Assembly (NCBI RefSeq): GCF_900167535.1
Contig: NZ_FUYE01000005.1
Coordinates: 62,001-126,000 of the forward strand
DNA from: Prosthecobacter debontii
GTDB lineage: Bacteria > Verrucomicrobiota > Verrucomicrobiia > Verrucomicrobiales > Verrucomicrobiaceae
DNA length: 64,000 nucleotides
Direction: 5' to 3'
Below the pieces are notes generated by a model that saw nothing but the letters and a program-made list of their open reading frames with translations, did not search any database and was not told the origin of the DNA. A program made the translations under genes and the position numbers. This document shows positions 43,068 to 50,791 of this stretch, piece after piece (position 1 is the stretch's first letter; every line of letters begins with the position of its first letter).

Positions 43068-43232
43068 AAGGCGGAGGCTACCTAGCGGAAAGTGACTGAT
43101 CACTGACGTTGCTATCAGGCCATCGCGAGGGTGCTTACGAGGGCCGTTTTTAGGGTTGATTTGAAAGTGTAAAAAGTGTCGTAGCCGCTGCTTGCGGGAG
43201 GGCCCCGCCCTCGCTATGAGGCAGGCTTCCAA

Positions 43233-44381
43233 ATGACTTCCTCTTTTCCTGAAAGCCCCGTAGCCGTCCTGTGCAGTGGCGGTGATGCCCCTGGCATGAA
43301 CGCCTTTCTGCGCGCTGTGGTTCGCCTGGGCCTGAATCGCCATCATGTCCCGGTCTTGGGGATCCGAGACGGTTATCGCGGGCTCGTCAGGGCAGCTAAG
43401 TTGGCCAATGTGGATAGCGAATCTCTGGTGCGTTTGAAGCAAGAAATCACCAACAATCCTGGCAAACGGGGATTGATCGATTCTCAGCAGTCCATCATCC
43501 AGATGGATCACGCCAGCGTCAGCGGCATCATGGGCAAAGGCGGCACGATTTTAGGCTCCGCTCGCTGCTTGGATTTCCACAAGCGCGAGGTGCGTGACAG
43601 TGTGGTGAAATTGCTGAAAGACCTCGGTGTCCGCGCTCTGGTGGTGGTGGGTGGTGACGGCTCTCTGACCGGCGCGCGCCTATTGGCTGAGGAGAGTGAT
43701 CTGCGCATCATCGGCGTGCCGGCGACGATTGATAACGACCTTCAGTTTACCGAAATGGCACTGGGGGTGGATACGGCTGTGCATACGTTGGTCTGGGCCG
43801 TGGATCACTTCATCGACACAGCACGCAGCCATCGCCGTGTGATGGTCCTGGAAACAATGGGGCGTGAAAGCGGCGATCTTGCTCGTATGGCCGCATTGGC
43901 TTCGGGAGCGGAAATGGTGATTACCCCTGAGATAGGGGCCCTTACCGCAGAGAAGATGGCGGCTTATGCCGAGGAGATCGAAGGTGCGATGACCCGTGGC
44001 CGCGGTCATGCCATCGTGCTCATTGCCGAAGGGGTGAAGTTTGATCCGCCTCAGACCCGCAATGGAGCTTATGTGTTGCGAGATGCCTTCCAGAACTACT
44101 TTGAGCGTGAAGGGGCTCCTTTCCAAGACCTCGAAGTTCGTCCTTCTGTGCTCGGTCACTTGCAGCGCGGGGGGCACGCCACTCCGGGAGATTGTATTCT
44201 GGCGGCTCGTTTTGCGGAAGAGGCCTGGAAATCGATCCTTAACCACGATAACGAGAACGGCATCACTGCCCTGCAACATAACAAGGTGACCATCGTGCCC
44301 TTCGGCTGTGAAGACATGCCTGAACGTGCCGAGACCTCAAGTGCGATGGATCGTCTGCATGACGATCTGGCATCTTGGTAG
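43233..44381 (+). CDS. 6-phosphofructokinase, ATP-type
   Basis: A 382-residue PfkA-family enzyme that phosphorylates fructose 6-phosphate. VLCSGGDAPGMNAFLRA opens it, GGDGS at residues 140-144 carries the Gly typical of ATP-dependent rather than PPi-dependent enzymes, and PATIDND near 163-168 contains the catalytic Asp. METMGRESGDLA-type and VRPSVLGHLQRGG segments complete the active site. It is longer than E. coli PfkA (320) because of the C-terminus. A GC-rich hairpin (GAGGGC/GCCCTC) lies just before the gene. ATP use is inferred from the Gly only. Confidence 0.92.
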   Translation: MTSSFPESPVAVLCSGGDAPGMNAFLRAVVRLGLNRHHVPVLGIRDGYRGLVRAAKLANVDSESLVRLKQEITNNPGKRGLIDSQQSIIQMDHASVSGIMGKGGTILGSARCLDFHKREVRDSVVKLLKDLGVRALVVVGGDGSLTGARLLAEESDLRIIGVPATIDNDLQFTEMALGVDTAVHTLVWAVDHFIDTARSHRRVMVLETMGRESGDLARMAALASGAEMVITPEIGALTAEKMAAYAEEIEGAMTRGRGHAIVLIAEGVKFDPPQTRNGAYVLRDAFQNYFEREGAPFQDLEVRPSVLGHLQRGGHATPGDCILAARFAEEAWKSILNHDNENGITALQHNKVTIVPFGCEDMPERAETSSAMDRLHDDLASW

Positions 44382-44394
44382 TGGACTGATCAGA

Positions 44395-44421
44395 GCCTGT
44401 CATTCTCTTGGAATGACAGGC
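44395..44421 (+). terminator. Hairpin after phosphofructokinase gene
   Basis: GCCTGTCATTC and GAATGACAGGC form a perfect 11-bp stem with a 5-nt loop, 14 bp past the stop. The T-tract is weak (GTATTGTTG). Confidence 0.65.
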
Positions 44422-44453
44422 GTATTGTTGAGTTGGGGTTTGGGCTCTTGGCT

Positions 44454-44496
44454 AAAAAAACATCCGGGGCCAGCATCGAACTAGCACCCGGATGTG
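44454..44496 (-). terminator. Intrinsic terminator of lysA
   Basis: On the minus strand ACATCCGGG pairs with CCCGGATGT around an 18-nt or so loop and runs into seven T residues, just past the lysA stop. Confidence 0.85.
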
Positions 44497-44513
44497 AAAG
44501 GATGAGGATGGGG

Positions 44514-45794
44514 TTAGACTGCCTCTGAGCATTCCGCTTTGAGCAGATCTTCCAGGGTCTCACGGCGGGAGATCATTTCGACGGTGCCATCTTTCTCTAA
44601 CCAGAGTTGAGGAGCTTTGCCGATGGAGTTGTAATTGCTGCTCATGGCATAACCATAAGCTCCGGCATCGTGAAGCACGAGAAGGTCACCCGCCTGGGGG
44701 CTGGGGAGTTGCCGAGGCTGGAGAAGCTCCTGATCATCGCGGGTGAAGACGTCGCCGCTCTCGCAAAGGGGGCCTGCGACGACAATAGGTTCCAGAGGCC
44801 GATCAGCACCATCCTGCGGGATGACGGTGATCCGATGAAAGGAACCATACATGGCGGGGCGGACCAGATCCACGAAGCCGGCATCCACCATGGCGAACTT
44901 CACGCCAGAACCCTTCTCGTTATTCTGGGTCTCTTTGATGTCGGTGACACGAGCGACGAGATCGCAGGTCGGCGCCACATAGTAGCGTCCGGGTTCGATC
45001 TCGAGACGGATCTCGCGGCCCGCTGCTTTGCAGAGAAGGGCGTGGCAGTTGGCAAACAAGTCCTTCAGACGATCCAGAGGGACTTTGGCGGAAGGATCGC
45101 GGTAATTGTGTGGGATACCACCGCCCAAGCTCACTGCACGCAGGTCAGGAAGCTGTGGGACGAGTTCCGCATATTCCTCGGCGAGACGGGTAAGGTTTTC
45201 CACCAACTCATCAAACTGCGGACCACTGCCGATGTGCGCGTGCAGCATGTAGATGGGGAAGCCTGCTGCTTTGGCCTGCTCCGCAATTTTAGTAAAGTCT
45301 TCAAACCAGATGCCATGCTTAGAGCTGGGGCCACCTGTATCGCAAGCATTGACGTGACCATGGCCGAAGCCTGGATTCAGACGGATGGAGATGCCGCCTT
45401 TGTAGCCTGCTTTGGCCAAGTCCTGAATCTGTCCTGGGCTGCCGATGTTCGGCAGGACATTGTGCTTGAGAACGACGTCGAGAGCGTTGTCGCGGAAGAC
45501 ATCGCAGGTGAGGCACACCTGAGCGGGCTCTTGTCCTCCAGGATAACCTGCGGCCAGAGCGCGCAGCACTTCATTGCCGGAGACGGCATCAATGCCGATC
45601 CCTGCGGCGTGCATTTCCTTCAGCACCTTGGTGGCGGGGCAGGACTTCATGGCGAAGCGCGCGTGCACCCCGGGCGTGCTGGTGATGTATTGGATGTCCG
45701 CGATCCGTTTGCGCAGCAGTTCCGCATCGTAAATCCAGAACGGTGTGCCCACTTTTTGTGCCAGGGCAGGGAGGAGGTCGGTCGTCGGGGTCAT
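44514..45794 (-). CDS. lysA: Diaminopimelate decarboxylase
   Basis: A 426-residue PLP enzyme of the alanine racemase-fold decarboxylases that converts meso-diaminopimelate to lysine. The Schiff-base Lys50 is in ARFAMKSCPA, the glycine-rich phosphate loop is VSLGGGIPH, EPGRYYV and CESGDVF (substrate Cys) follow, and DAGAYGYAMSSNYN is near the C-terminus. The meso-DAP-specific order of motifs supports LysA; carboxynorspermidine decarboxylase is a less likely alternative. It is monocistronic, with its own terminator, convergent with phosphofructokinase. Confidence 0.9.
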   Translation of the reverse strand: MTPTTDLLPALAQKVGTPFWIYDAELLRKRIADIQYITSTPGVHARFAMKSCPATKVLKEMHAAGIGIDAVSGNEVLRALAAGYPGGQEPAQVCLTCDVFRDNALDVVLKHNVLPNIGSPGQIQDLAKAGYKGGISIRLNPGFGHGHVNACDTGGPSSKHGIWFEDFTKIAEQAKAAGFPIYMLHAHIGSGPQFDELVENLTRLAEEYAELVPQLPDLRAVSLGGGIPHNYRDPSAKVPLDRLKDLFANCHALLCKAAGREIRLEIEPGRYYVAPTCDLVARVTDIKETQNNEKGSGVKFAMVDAGFVDLVRPAMYGSFHRITVIPQDGADRPLEPIVVAGPLCESGDVFTRDDQELLQPRQLPSPQAGDLLVLHDAGAYGYAMSSNYNSIGKAPQLWLEKDGTVEMISRRETLEDLLKAECSEAV

Positions 45795-45887
45795 GAAAAA
45801 AATGAGCCTGTGGGATAGTCTGCCCCGTCGTTATACGCAAGTGCTCTGTGTGGGCAGATCCTGGAAAGCGCTGGTTCTGGACCGGCT

Positions 45888-46352
45888 TTAATCCGTCACC
45901 TTGGTTTCCGCTTCCAAGGCCTCTCGCTCGAAGGGAGCGGCCGCGTAGCCGTTTTCGATGCACTGCTTCAAGTATTCCTCCAGGAAGGGTTCGATACCCC
46001 CGAGCCTCTCATACTGGCAAACATGAGCGAATTCGTGTGCGAGAAGCTGTCGGCTGCCCCAGCAGTCCTCTCGGATGTAGATGCCGTGACCTGCGGTGAG
46101 GCCGGTCGAGTGAGCGGAAATCAGACCGACGCTCCTACCTGCACTGTCAAGGAAAGGATTGTCAGGCTTGGGGATGGTGGAGACTGGCAAGAGCCGGATT
46201 TTTTCAGGGCAGCTCACTCCGATCAGGTAGGCGTCTTGGATCTGCTCGTCGGACAATAGGTGACCGTGTTCCAAGATATGCTTCTCTTGCTCCTCAGCCC
46301 ACAATGTGGCCAAGGGGATGATCACCGGGAGTTGCTCCAGAAGCTGATTCAT
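45888..46352 (-). CDS. Putative zinc metalloprotease-like protein (HExxH)
   Basis: A 154-residue protein with LLAHEFAHVCQYERLGG near residue 105, an HExxH zinc site like those in small gluzincin-type domains. The N-terminal half (about 1-75) is helical and charged. There is no signal peptide. I do not recognise the family; proteolysis is inferred from the motif alone, and a structural zinc role is possible. Its start overlaps the stop of the small membrane protein by four bases. Confidence 0.72.
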   Translation of the reverse strand: MNQLLEQLPVIIPLATLWAEEQEKHILEHGHLLSDEQIQDAYLIGVSCPEKIRLLPVSTIPKPDNPFLDSAGRSVGLISAHSTGLTAGHGIYIREDCWGSRQLLAHEFAHVCQYERLGGIEPFLEEYLKQCIENGYAAAPFEREALEAETKVTD

Positions 46353-46561
46353 GACCTGCTGCGCTCGGCTCTATTCTCTCGCAGTTTTTGACCCACTAGC
46401 ACCACACAAATCGCGGCTGCACCTGCGGCCAAGGCTCGCTGCCATGATTCGGTGAATTGCTCACGCTCGCCCATCAATGCCCCCGCGATCAGGCAACCGA
46501 GCACAACTTGGACGGCTTGTTTCAATGACGCAAACCGAGGGGAAGCGAAGCGTGTGTTCAT
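46349..46561 (-). CDS. Small membrane protein
   Basis: A 70-residue protein with two hydrophobic segments (about residues 15-30 and 42-57) separated by a short charged loop and a basic tail. No family recognised. It overlaps the HExxH protein gene by four bases (ATGA), so the two are made together and may interact. Confidence 0.65.
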   Translation of the reverse strand: MNTRFASPRFASLKQAVQVVLGCLIAGALMGEREQFTESWQRALAAGAAAICVVLVGQKLRENRAERSRS

Positions 46562-46723
46562 AGGAGTGTGGCTTATTCCTGGAGAGGGAAAAACAGCTGG
46601 TGGATCAAACTAATGACAGACGCTGAGGATGTCCATGACAAAAATGATGGCCGCAGGTGCGGTGGGAAAGCTACTCAGCCGATGTTTGCATCTGAGAGCT
46701 TCCTGTTCATGTTCGCAGGATTC

Positions 46724-48685
46724 ATGCCCGCCACAGCCGCTCACGCTCCTACTGTCGTCATCGAGAATTTCTATCCCTGCATCGAAGGGGGCCGTCATCC
46801 GATCAAACGTATCGTCGGTGAGCCTCTACAGCTATGGTGTGACATCTTTACGGATGGACATGTGGTGATGTCGGCCGTGCTGAAGTGGCGTCAGCTCGGC
46901 ACCCGACGCTGGTATGAAAGCCGGATGACCCCGACGGACAATGATCGCTGGCAGGGCCTGTGCCAGTTCGATAGCATTGGCCGCTGGGAATATACCGTTG
47001 AGGCTTGGGCCGATACTTTCCGGGGCTGGAAGAAGACCTTTGCGGTGCGTGTGCAGGCTGCGGATCCAGATGTGCCGATCGAAGCCCTCGAAGGGGCTCG
47101 CCTGCTGAAGGAAGCTGCTTTGCGTGCGCGTCCAGGCGCTGCTGATGCAGCGAGTCAGCTCGAAGAAGTGGCGGAGCTTCTGGAAAAGCTCCCTCCTCAG
47201 GAAGTGATGGAGGTTTTGTTGTCTGAAGATCTTCAGAAGCTGATGGACGCCTATGCGGATCGCAGCCTCTCAACCACTTCTGAGCCTTTGAAAGTCATTG
47301 TGGAACGGGAGCGAGCCCGGTTCTCGGCGTGGTATGAGTTCTTCCCACGTGGAGCGGAAGGGCGCGCGGATAAGCACAGCACTTTTCGTGATTGTTTGCC
47401 TCGGCTGGATGATGCCAAAGCGATGGGCTTTGATACCATCTATTTCCCACCGATTCATCCCATCGGGATCACTGCGCGGAAAGGGAAGAACAATACCCTC
47501 ATAGCCGATGAAAATGATGTCGGTAGTCCTTGGGCCATCGGTGGGCCAGCGGGGGGGCACCGGGCTGTGGAACCCGCTCTCGGCACGATTGAGGATTTCG
47601 TCTGGCTGGTGAAGGAAGCTAACCATCGCGGTCTGGAGATCGCCATGGACTTTGCCATCAATTGCTCCCCTGACCATCCCTACGTGAAGGATCACCCCGA
47701 GTGGTTTTATCAGCGCCCTGATGGCAGTATCCGCTATGCGGAAAATCCGCCGAAGAAGTATCAGGACATCTATCCCCTGAATTTCCACTGTGCAGACTGG
47801 AAAAACCTCTGGAAGGAACTGATCGACGTGGTGCTTTTCTGGGTGGACAAAGGAGTGAAGGTCTTCCGTGTCGATAACCCCCACACGAAGCCGGTTTCCT
47901 TCTGGGAAGAGTTGATCTCCACTGTGCAGCGCAAGCATCCTGAGGTGATCTTCTTGGCCGAAGCCTTCACCAAACCCAAGATGATGCAGGTGCTGGGTAA
48001 GGTGGGGTTCACCCAGAGCTACACCTATTTCACGTGGCGTGAGGATAAGTGGAGCCTGACAGACTACGCTAAGGAGCTGACTCAGGGAGAGATGCGCTGG
48101 TTTTACCGAGGCAACTTCTGGCCGAATACACCTGATATTCACCCCTACTACCTGCAAAATGCCCCGGCGAGCATCTTCCGGTTGCGTGCTGCTCTGGCGG
48201 CAACTCTTTCCAGCACCTGGGGCATGTATGCCGGCTATGAAATCTGTGAAAACGAGCCGCTTCCAGGGAAAGAGGAGTATCTGGACTCTGAAAAGTTCCA
48301 ACTTCGTCAGCGCGACTACGATGCTCCTGGTAATATCAAAGGATTCATCGCTCGGTTGAATTCCATCCGCCGGGATAATCCGGCCATGCATCTGTATGAC
48401 AATCTCGTCTTCCACGGAGCGGATCACGACCAGATGATGTGCTACAGCAAATGCACGCCAGATTTCAGCAACCGGATGCTCTGTGTCGTGAGTCTGAACG
48501 GCCATGATATGGTCTCGGGCATGGTGCATCTGGATCTGGCAGCGCTCGGGTTATCCTCGGATCAGCCTTACCGTGTGCGAGATCTGATGCACGGCACGGT
48601 TTACATTTGGCAGGGCTCCCACAACTACGTTTCGCTGCATCCTACAGGAACGAGTCTGCACGTGTTCAAGGTGGAACCGCAATAA
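46724..48685 (+). CDS. glgE: Alpha-1,4-glucan:maltose-1-phosphate maltosyltransferase
   Basis: About 653 residues of the GH13_3 family, which transfers maltosyl units from maltose 1-phosphate to alpha-glucan. The N-terminal beta domains start with PTVVIENFYPCIEGGRHPIKR. The catalytic barrel has WYEFFPRGAEG, the nucleophile Asp384 in FRVDNPHTKP, the acid Glu413 in LAEAFTKP, and NFWPNTPDI; the DNPHTKP wording is specific to GlgE. The frame opens earlier (GTG 46568), but residues before 46724 look non-coding; ATG 46709 is also possible. None of the usual partners (treS, pep2, glgB) is adjacent. Confidence 0.92.
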   Translation: MPATAAHAPTVVIENFYPCIEGGRHPIKRIVGEPLQLWCDIFTDGHVVMSAVLKWRQLGTRRWYESRMTPTDNDRWQGLCQFDSIGRWEYTVEAWADTFRGWKKTFAVRVQAADPDVPIEALEGARLLKEAALRARPGAADAASQLEEVAELLEKLPPQEVMEVLLSEDLQKLMDAYADRSLSTTSEPLKVIVERERARFSAWYEFFPRGAEGRADKHSTFRDCLPRLDDAKAMGFDTIYFPPIHPIGITARKGKNNTLIADENDVGSPWAIGGPAGGHRAVEPALGTIEDFVWLVKEANHRGLEIAMDFAINCSPDHPYVKDHPEWFYQRPDGSIRYAENPPKKYQDIYPLNFHCADWKNLWKELIDVVLFWVDKGVKVFRVDNPHTKPVSFWEELISTVQRKHPEVIFLAEAFTKPKMMQVLGKVGFTQSYTYFTWREDKWSLTDYAKELTQGEMRWFYRGNFWPNTPDIHPYYLQNAPASIFRLRAALAATLSSTWGMYAGYEICENEPLPGKEEYLDSEKFQLRQRDYDAPGNIKGFIARLNSIRRDNPAMHLYDNLVFHGADHDQMMCYSKCTPDFSNRMLCVVSLNGHDMVSGMVHLDLAALGLSSDQPYRVRDLMHGTVYIWQGSHNYVSLHPTGTSLHVFKVEPQ

Positions 48686-48854
48686 GCGAGACTTGCTGGA
48701 CAAAATAGGCGGGGATTGGCACCTGATTAGTGAAATAGCTAAGTAAAACCATGTATCCAACCTCTGGTGGGATGACAGATAGGGTCAGGATAAATATCCT
48801 GGTAATTATGAAAATTCTATTTGTGTGGAAAAATAATGAACTTAGCTTTTTCGC

Positions 48855-50609
48855 ATGCATACCTCCCAGCCACTCGGCAAGCTACCCGCCAAATACCAGG
48901 TGCTGATCGCGTCAGCCGCTGAGAGCACCACGCGTCTTTTGCAGCCTCTCCAGCATATCGGTCAGACGGAGGGCGTGACGGACAGTGGTGGGCTCTTCGT
49001 GCTTCCACGGCAGCGTTTCGTTTTTCACCCCCTTGAGCACAATGTGCTGAACATTGTCCTGCGGAGTTTTCAAGCCGACACACCCGTGGCGGTGGTGATT
49101 GTGGATGTACAGCCAGGGACGGAGAGCACGGCAGAGCAGTTGATCAATGCGCTGTATCACGCGGATGGCACCCTCGGCGTCATCGTTTTGTTGGGAGAAG
49201 GAGCGTCACTCTCGGCCACACTTTTGGAACAGATCACGCACAGCCCCCGGCTCACTTTCGTGCAGATGCCCGGCACTCTGCCGCAGATTTTCCAGATCGT
49301 TAAAATCATGCTCATGTCTTGGCATGCGCAGCGTCGATTGGCTGACCCTGCGGCTAATAAGGCCGCTGAAACGGGGGCTGCTGCTTTAGGCGGGCATCTC
49401 GCGCCGGATGTTCCCGTGGAAGCTCCGCCGATGCATCTGGAGATCGTAGGCAGTCTGGCGGCAGGCATTGCCCATGAGTTTAATAACGTTTTGACCGTGA
49501 TTCAAAGCCAGATGGACATGGCGATGAAGCAGGCTGGCGAGGTGCCTGGCGTACTCAATCTCCTGACTCAGGTGATGGAGACGGCCCGCAGTGCTTCGAC
49601 CTTGTCTCGCAAACTGGTCTCGTTTACTCCCGATGAAGGCAGTTCTCCGGCGGCAGTGGATTTGACGGCTTCGTTAAAGGAAGAAGTCATGCTGCTGAAT
49701 AAAACGTTAGGGGATCACTTTACCCTTGAGGTCAGTCATTCGGCCGACCTGCCCAAAGTTTGGGCGGATCCCTCGACGATCAGTCAACTCATCATCAACG
49801 TTGCTTTGCATGCTCGCAATGGTATGCCGGACGGGGGCCGCCTCCAGATTTCCACCAGCAAGATCTCCCACCAGACCGGCTGCAAATTTGCGCGATTGTT
49901 TCCCGAAGCAGCTCATGGCGACTATGTCATGCTCACCATTGAGGACCCGAATCCATCCGACGAAGTCTCTGTGACAGATCCGAGTCAGGTGGTCGTCACC
50001 CTACCGCCTTCGGTTCAGCGTGCCGCCGATGACCGACTCGCCTGGATTCAGCGCACGATCCAGGCTGCAGGTGGTGGGCTCAATGTGACTCTATTGCCTG
50101 GGATGGTTAGGCTTTATCAGTTGTTATTCCCCTTGGCATCCGATCATCAGGAAGAAGGGGATGTCGCAGAATCGGCTCCCCACTCTTCCCCACCTATCCC
50201 TGAGATCATCTCTGGAGAAGTGCCGCCGTCCACCGTATTGGTGGTGGATGACGATGACACAATTTGCATGATCATGAGCCAAGTTTTGGCGACAGAGAAA
50301 CATCGTGTGCTGACAGCAAAAAGCGCGGACGAGGCATGGCAGCAGTGGTGTAAGCATCGCAGTTCCATCAAACTGCTCATTACCGACATCAATATGCCCG
50401 GCGGTGCCAATGGAGTGGCGTTGGGGCATGCCATCCAAGAGCAGGATGGTTCCGTGCCTGTCATTTACACCAGCGGACACCGTGCAGTGCATCAGTTTGC
50501 GGAATTGGAGGTAGGGACCAATTACCTGCCCAAGCCTTTTGGGATGAACGATCTCCTGGCTGTGGCCAACCGCGCTTTGATGTCTCATCGTAGCCATGGC
50601 TTAAGCTGA
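48855..50609 (+). CDS. Hybrid histidine kinase-like protein with degenerate ATPase domain
   Basis: A 584-residue soluble protein. Residues about 60-165 resemble a receiver fold that has lost part of the phosphorylation site (pseudo-receiver). A HisKA dimerisation domain follows, with IAHEFNN and His207. The region after it (about 285-425) aligns with a HATPase domain but lacks the key residues: the N-box reads VALHARNGMPDGG with His where the Mg-binding Asn should be, the DxGxG box is replaced by IEDPNPSDE, and no GTGLGL segment is found. The C-terminal receiver (about 455-570) is normal, with Asp511 in LITDINMPG and a KPF segment. It probably cannot phosphorylate itself and may serve as a phosphate acceptor or scaffold. 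Confidence 0.8.
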   Translation: MHTSQPLGKLPAKYQVLIASAAESTTRLLQPLQHIGQTEGVTDSGGLFVLPRQRFVFHPLEHNVLNIVLRSFQADTPVAVVIVDVQPGTESTAEQLINALYHADGTLGVIVLLGEGASLSATLLEQITHSPRLTFVQMPGTLPQIFQIVKIMLMSWHAQRRLADPAANKAAETGAAALGGHLAPDVPVEAPPMHLEIVGSLAAGIAHEFNNVLTVIQSQMDMAMKQAGEVPGVLNLLTQVMETARSASTLSRKLVSFTPDEGSSPAAVDLTASLKEEVMLLNKTLGDHFTLEVSHSADLPKVWADPSTISQLIINVALHARNGMPDGGRLQISTSKISHQTGCKFARLFPEAAHGDYVMLTIEDPNPSDEVSVTDPSQVVVTLPPSVQRAADDRLAWIQRTIQAAGGGLNVTLLPGMVRLYQLLFPLASDHQEEGDVAESAPHSSPPIPEIISGEVPPSTVLVVDDDDTICMIMSQVLATEKHRVLTAKSADEAWQQWCKHRSSIKLLITDINMPGGANGVALGHAIQEQDGSVPVIYTSGHRAVHQFAELEVGTNYLPKPFGMNDLLAVANRALMSHRSHGLS

Positions 50610-50791
50610 TTGCACGTTGGGGATACAATCACTTAACTCATGCCGCCTGAACCATGAAGGGCTCTTCAGGTGGCCTGAGCAGTTTGATAAATTTAAACAT
50701 CAAAGATAATCTGAGGTAAGAAACCTTGGTCTTTATCAAATATTTAGGTCATAAGTCTTGACCGCAGGCAATTATCTTGTTGGTATTCCTC

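Noticed and set aside
44607-45818. A 403-codon open frame antisense to lysA
   Set aside because: LysA is certain on the other strand; the antisense frame has no motif of its own.
47270-48529. A 419-codon open frame antisense to glgE
   Set aside because: It lies fully within glgE, and its product is unlike any family I know.
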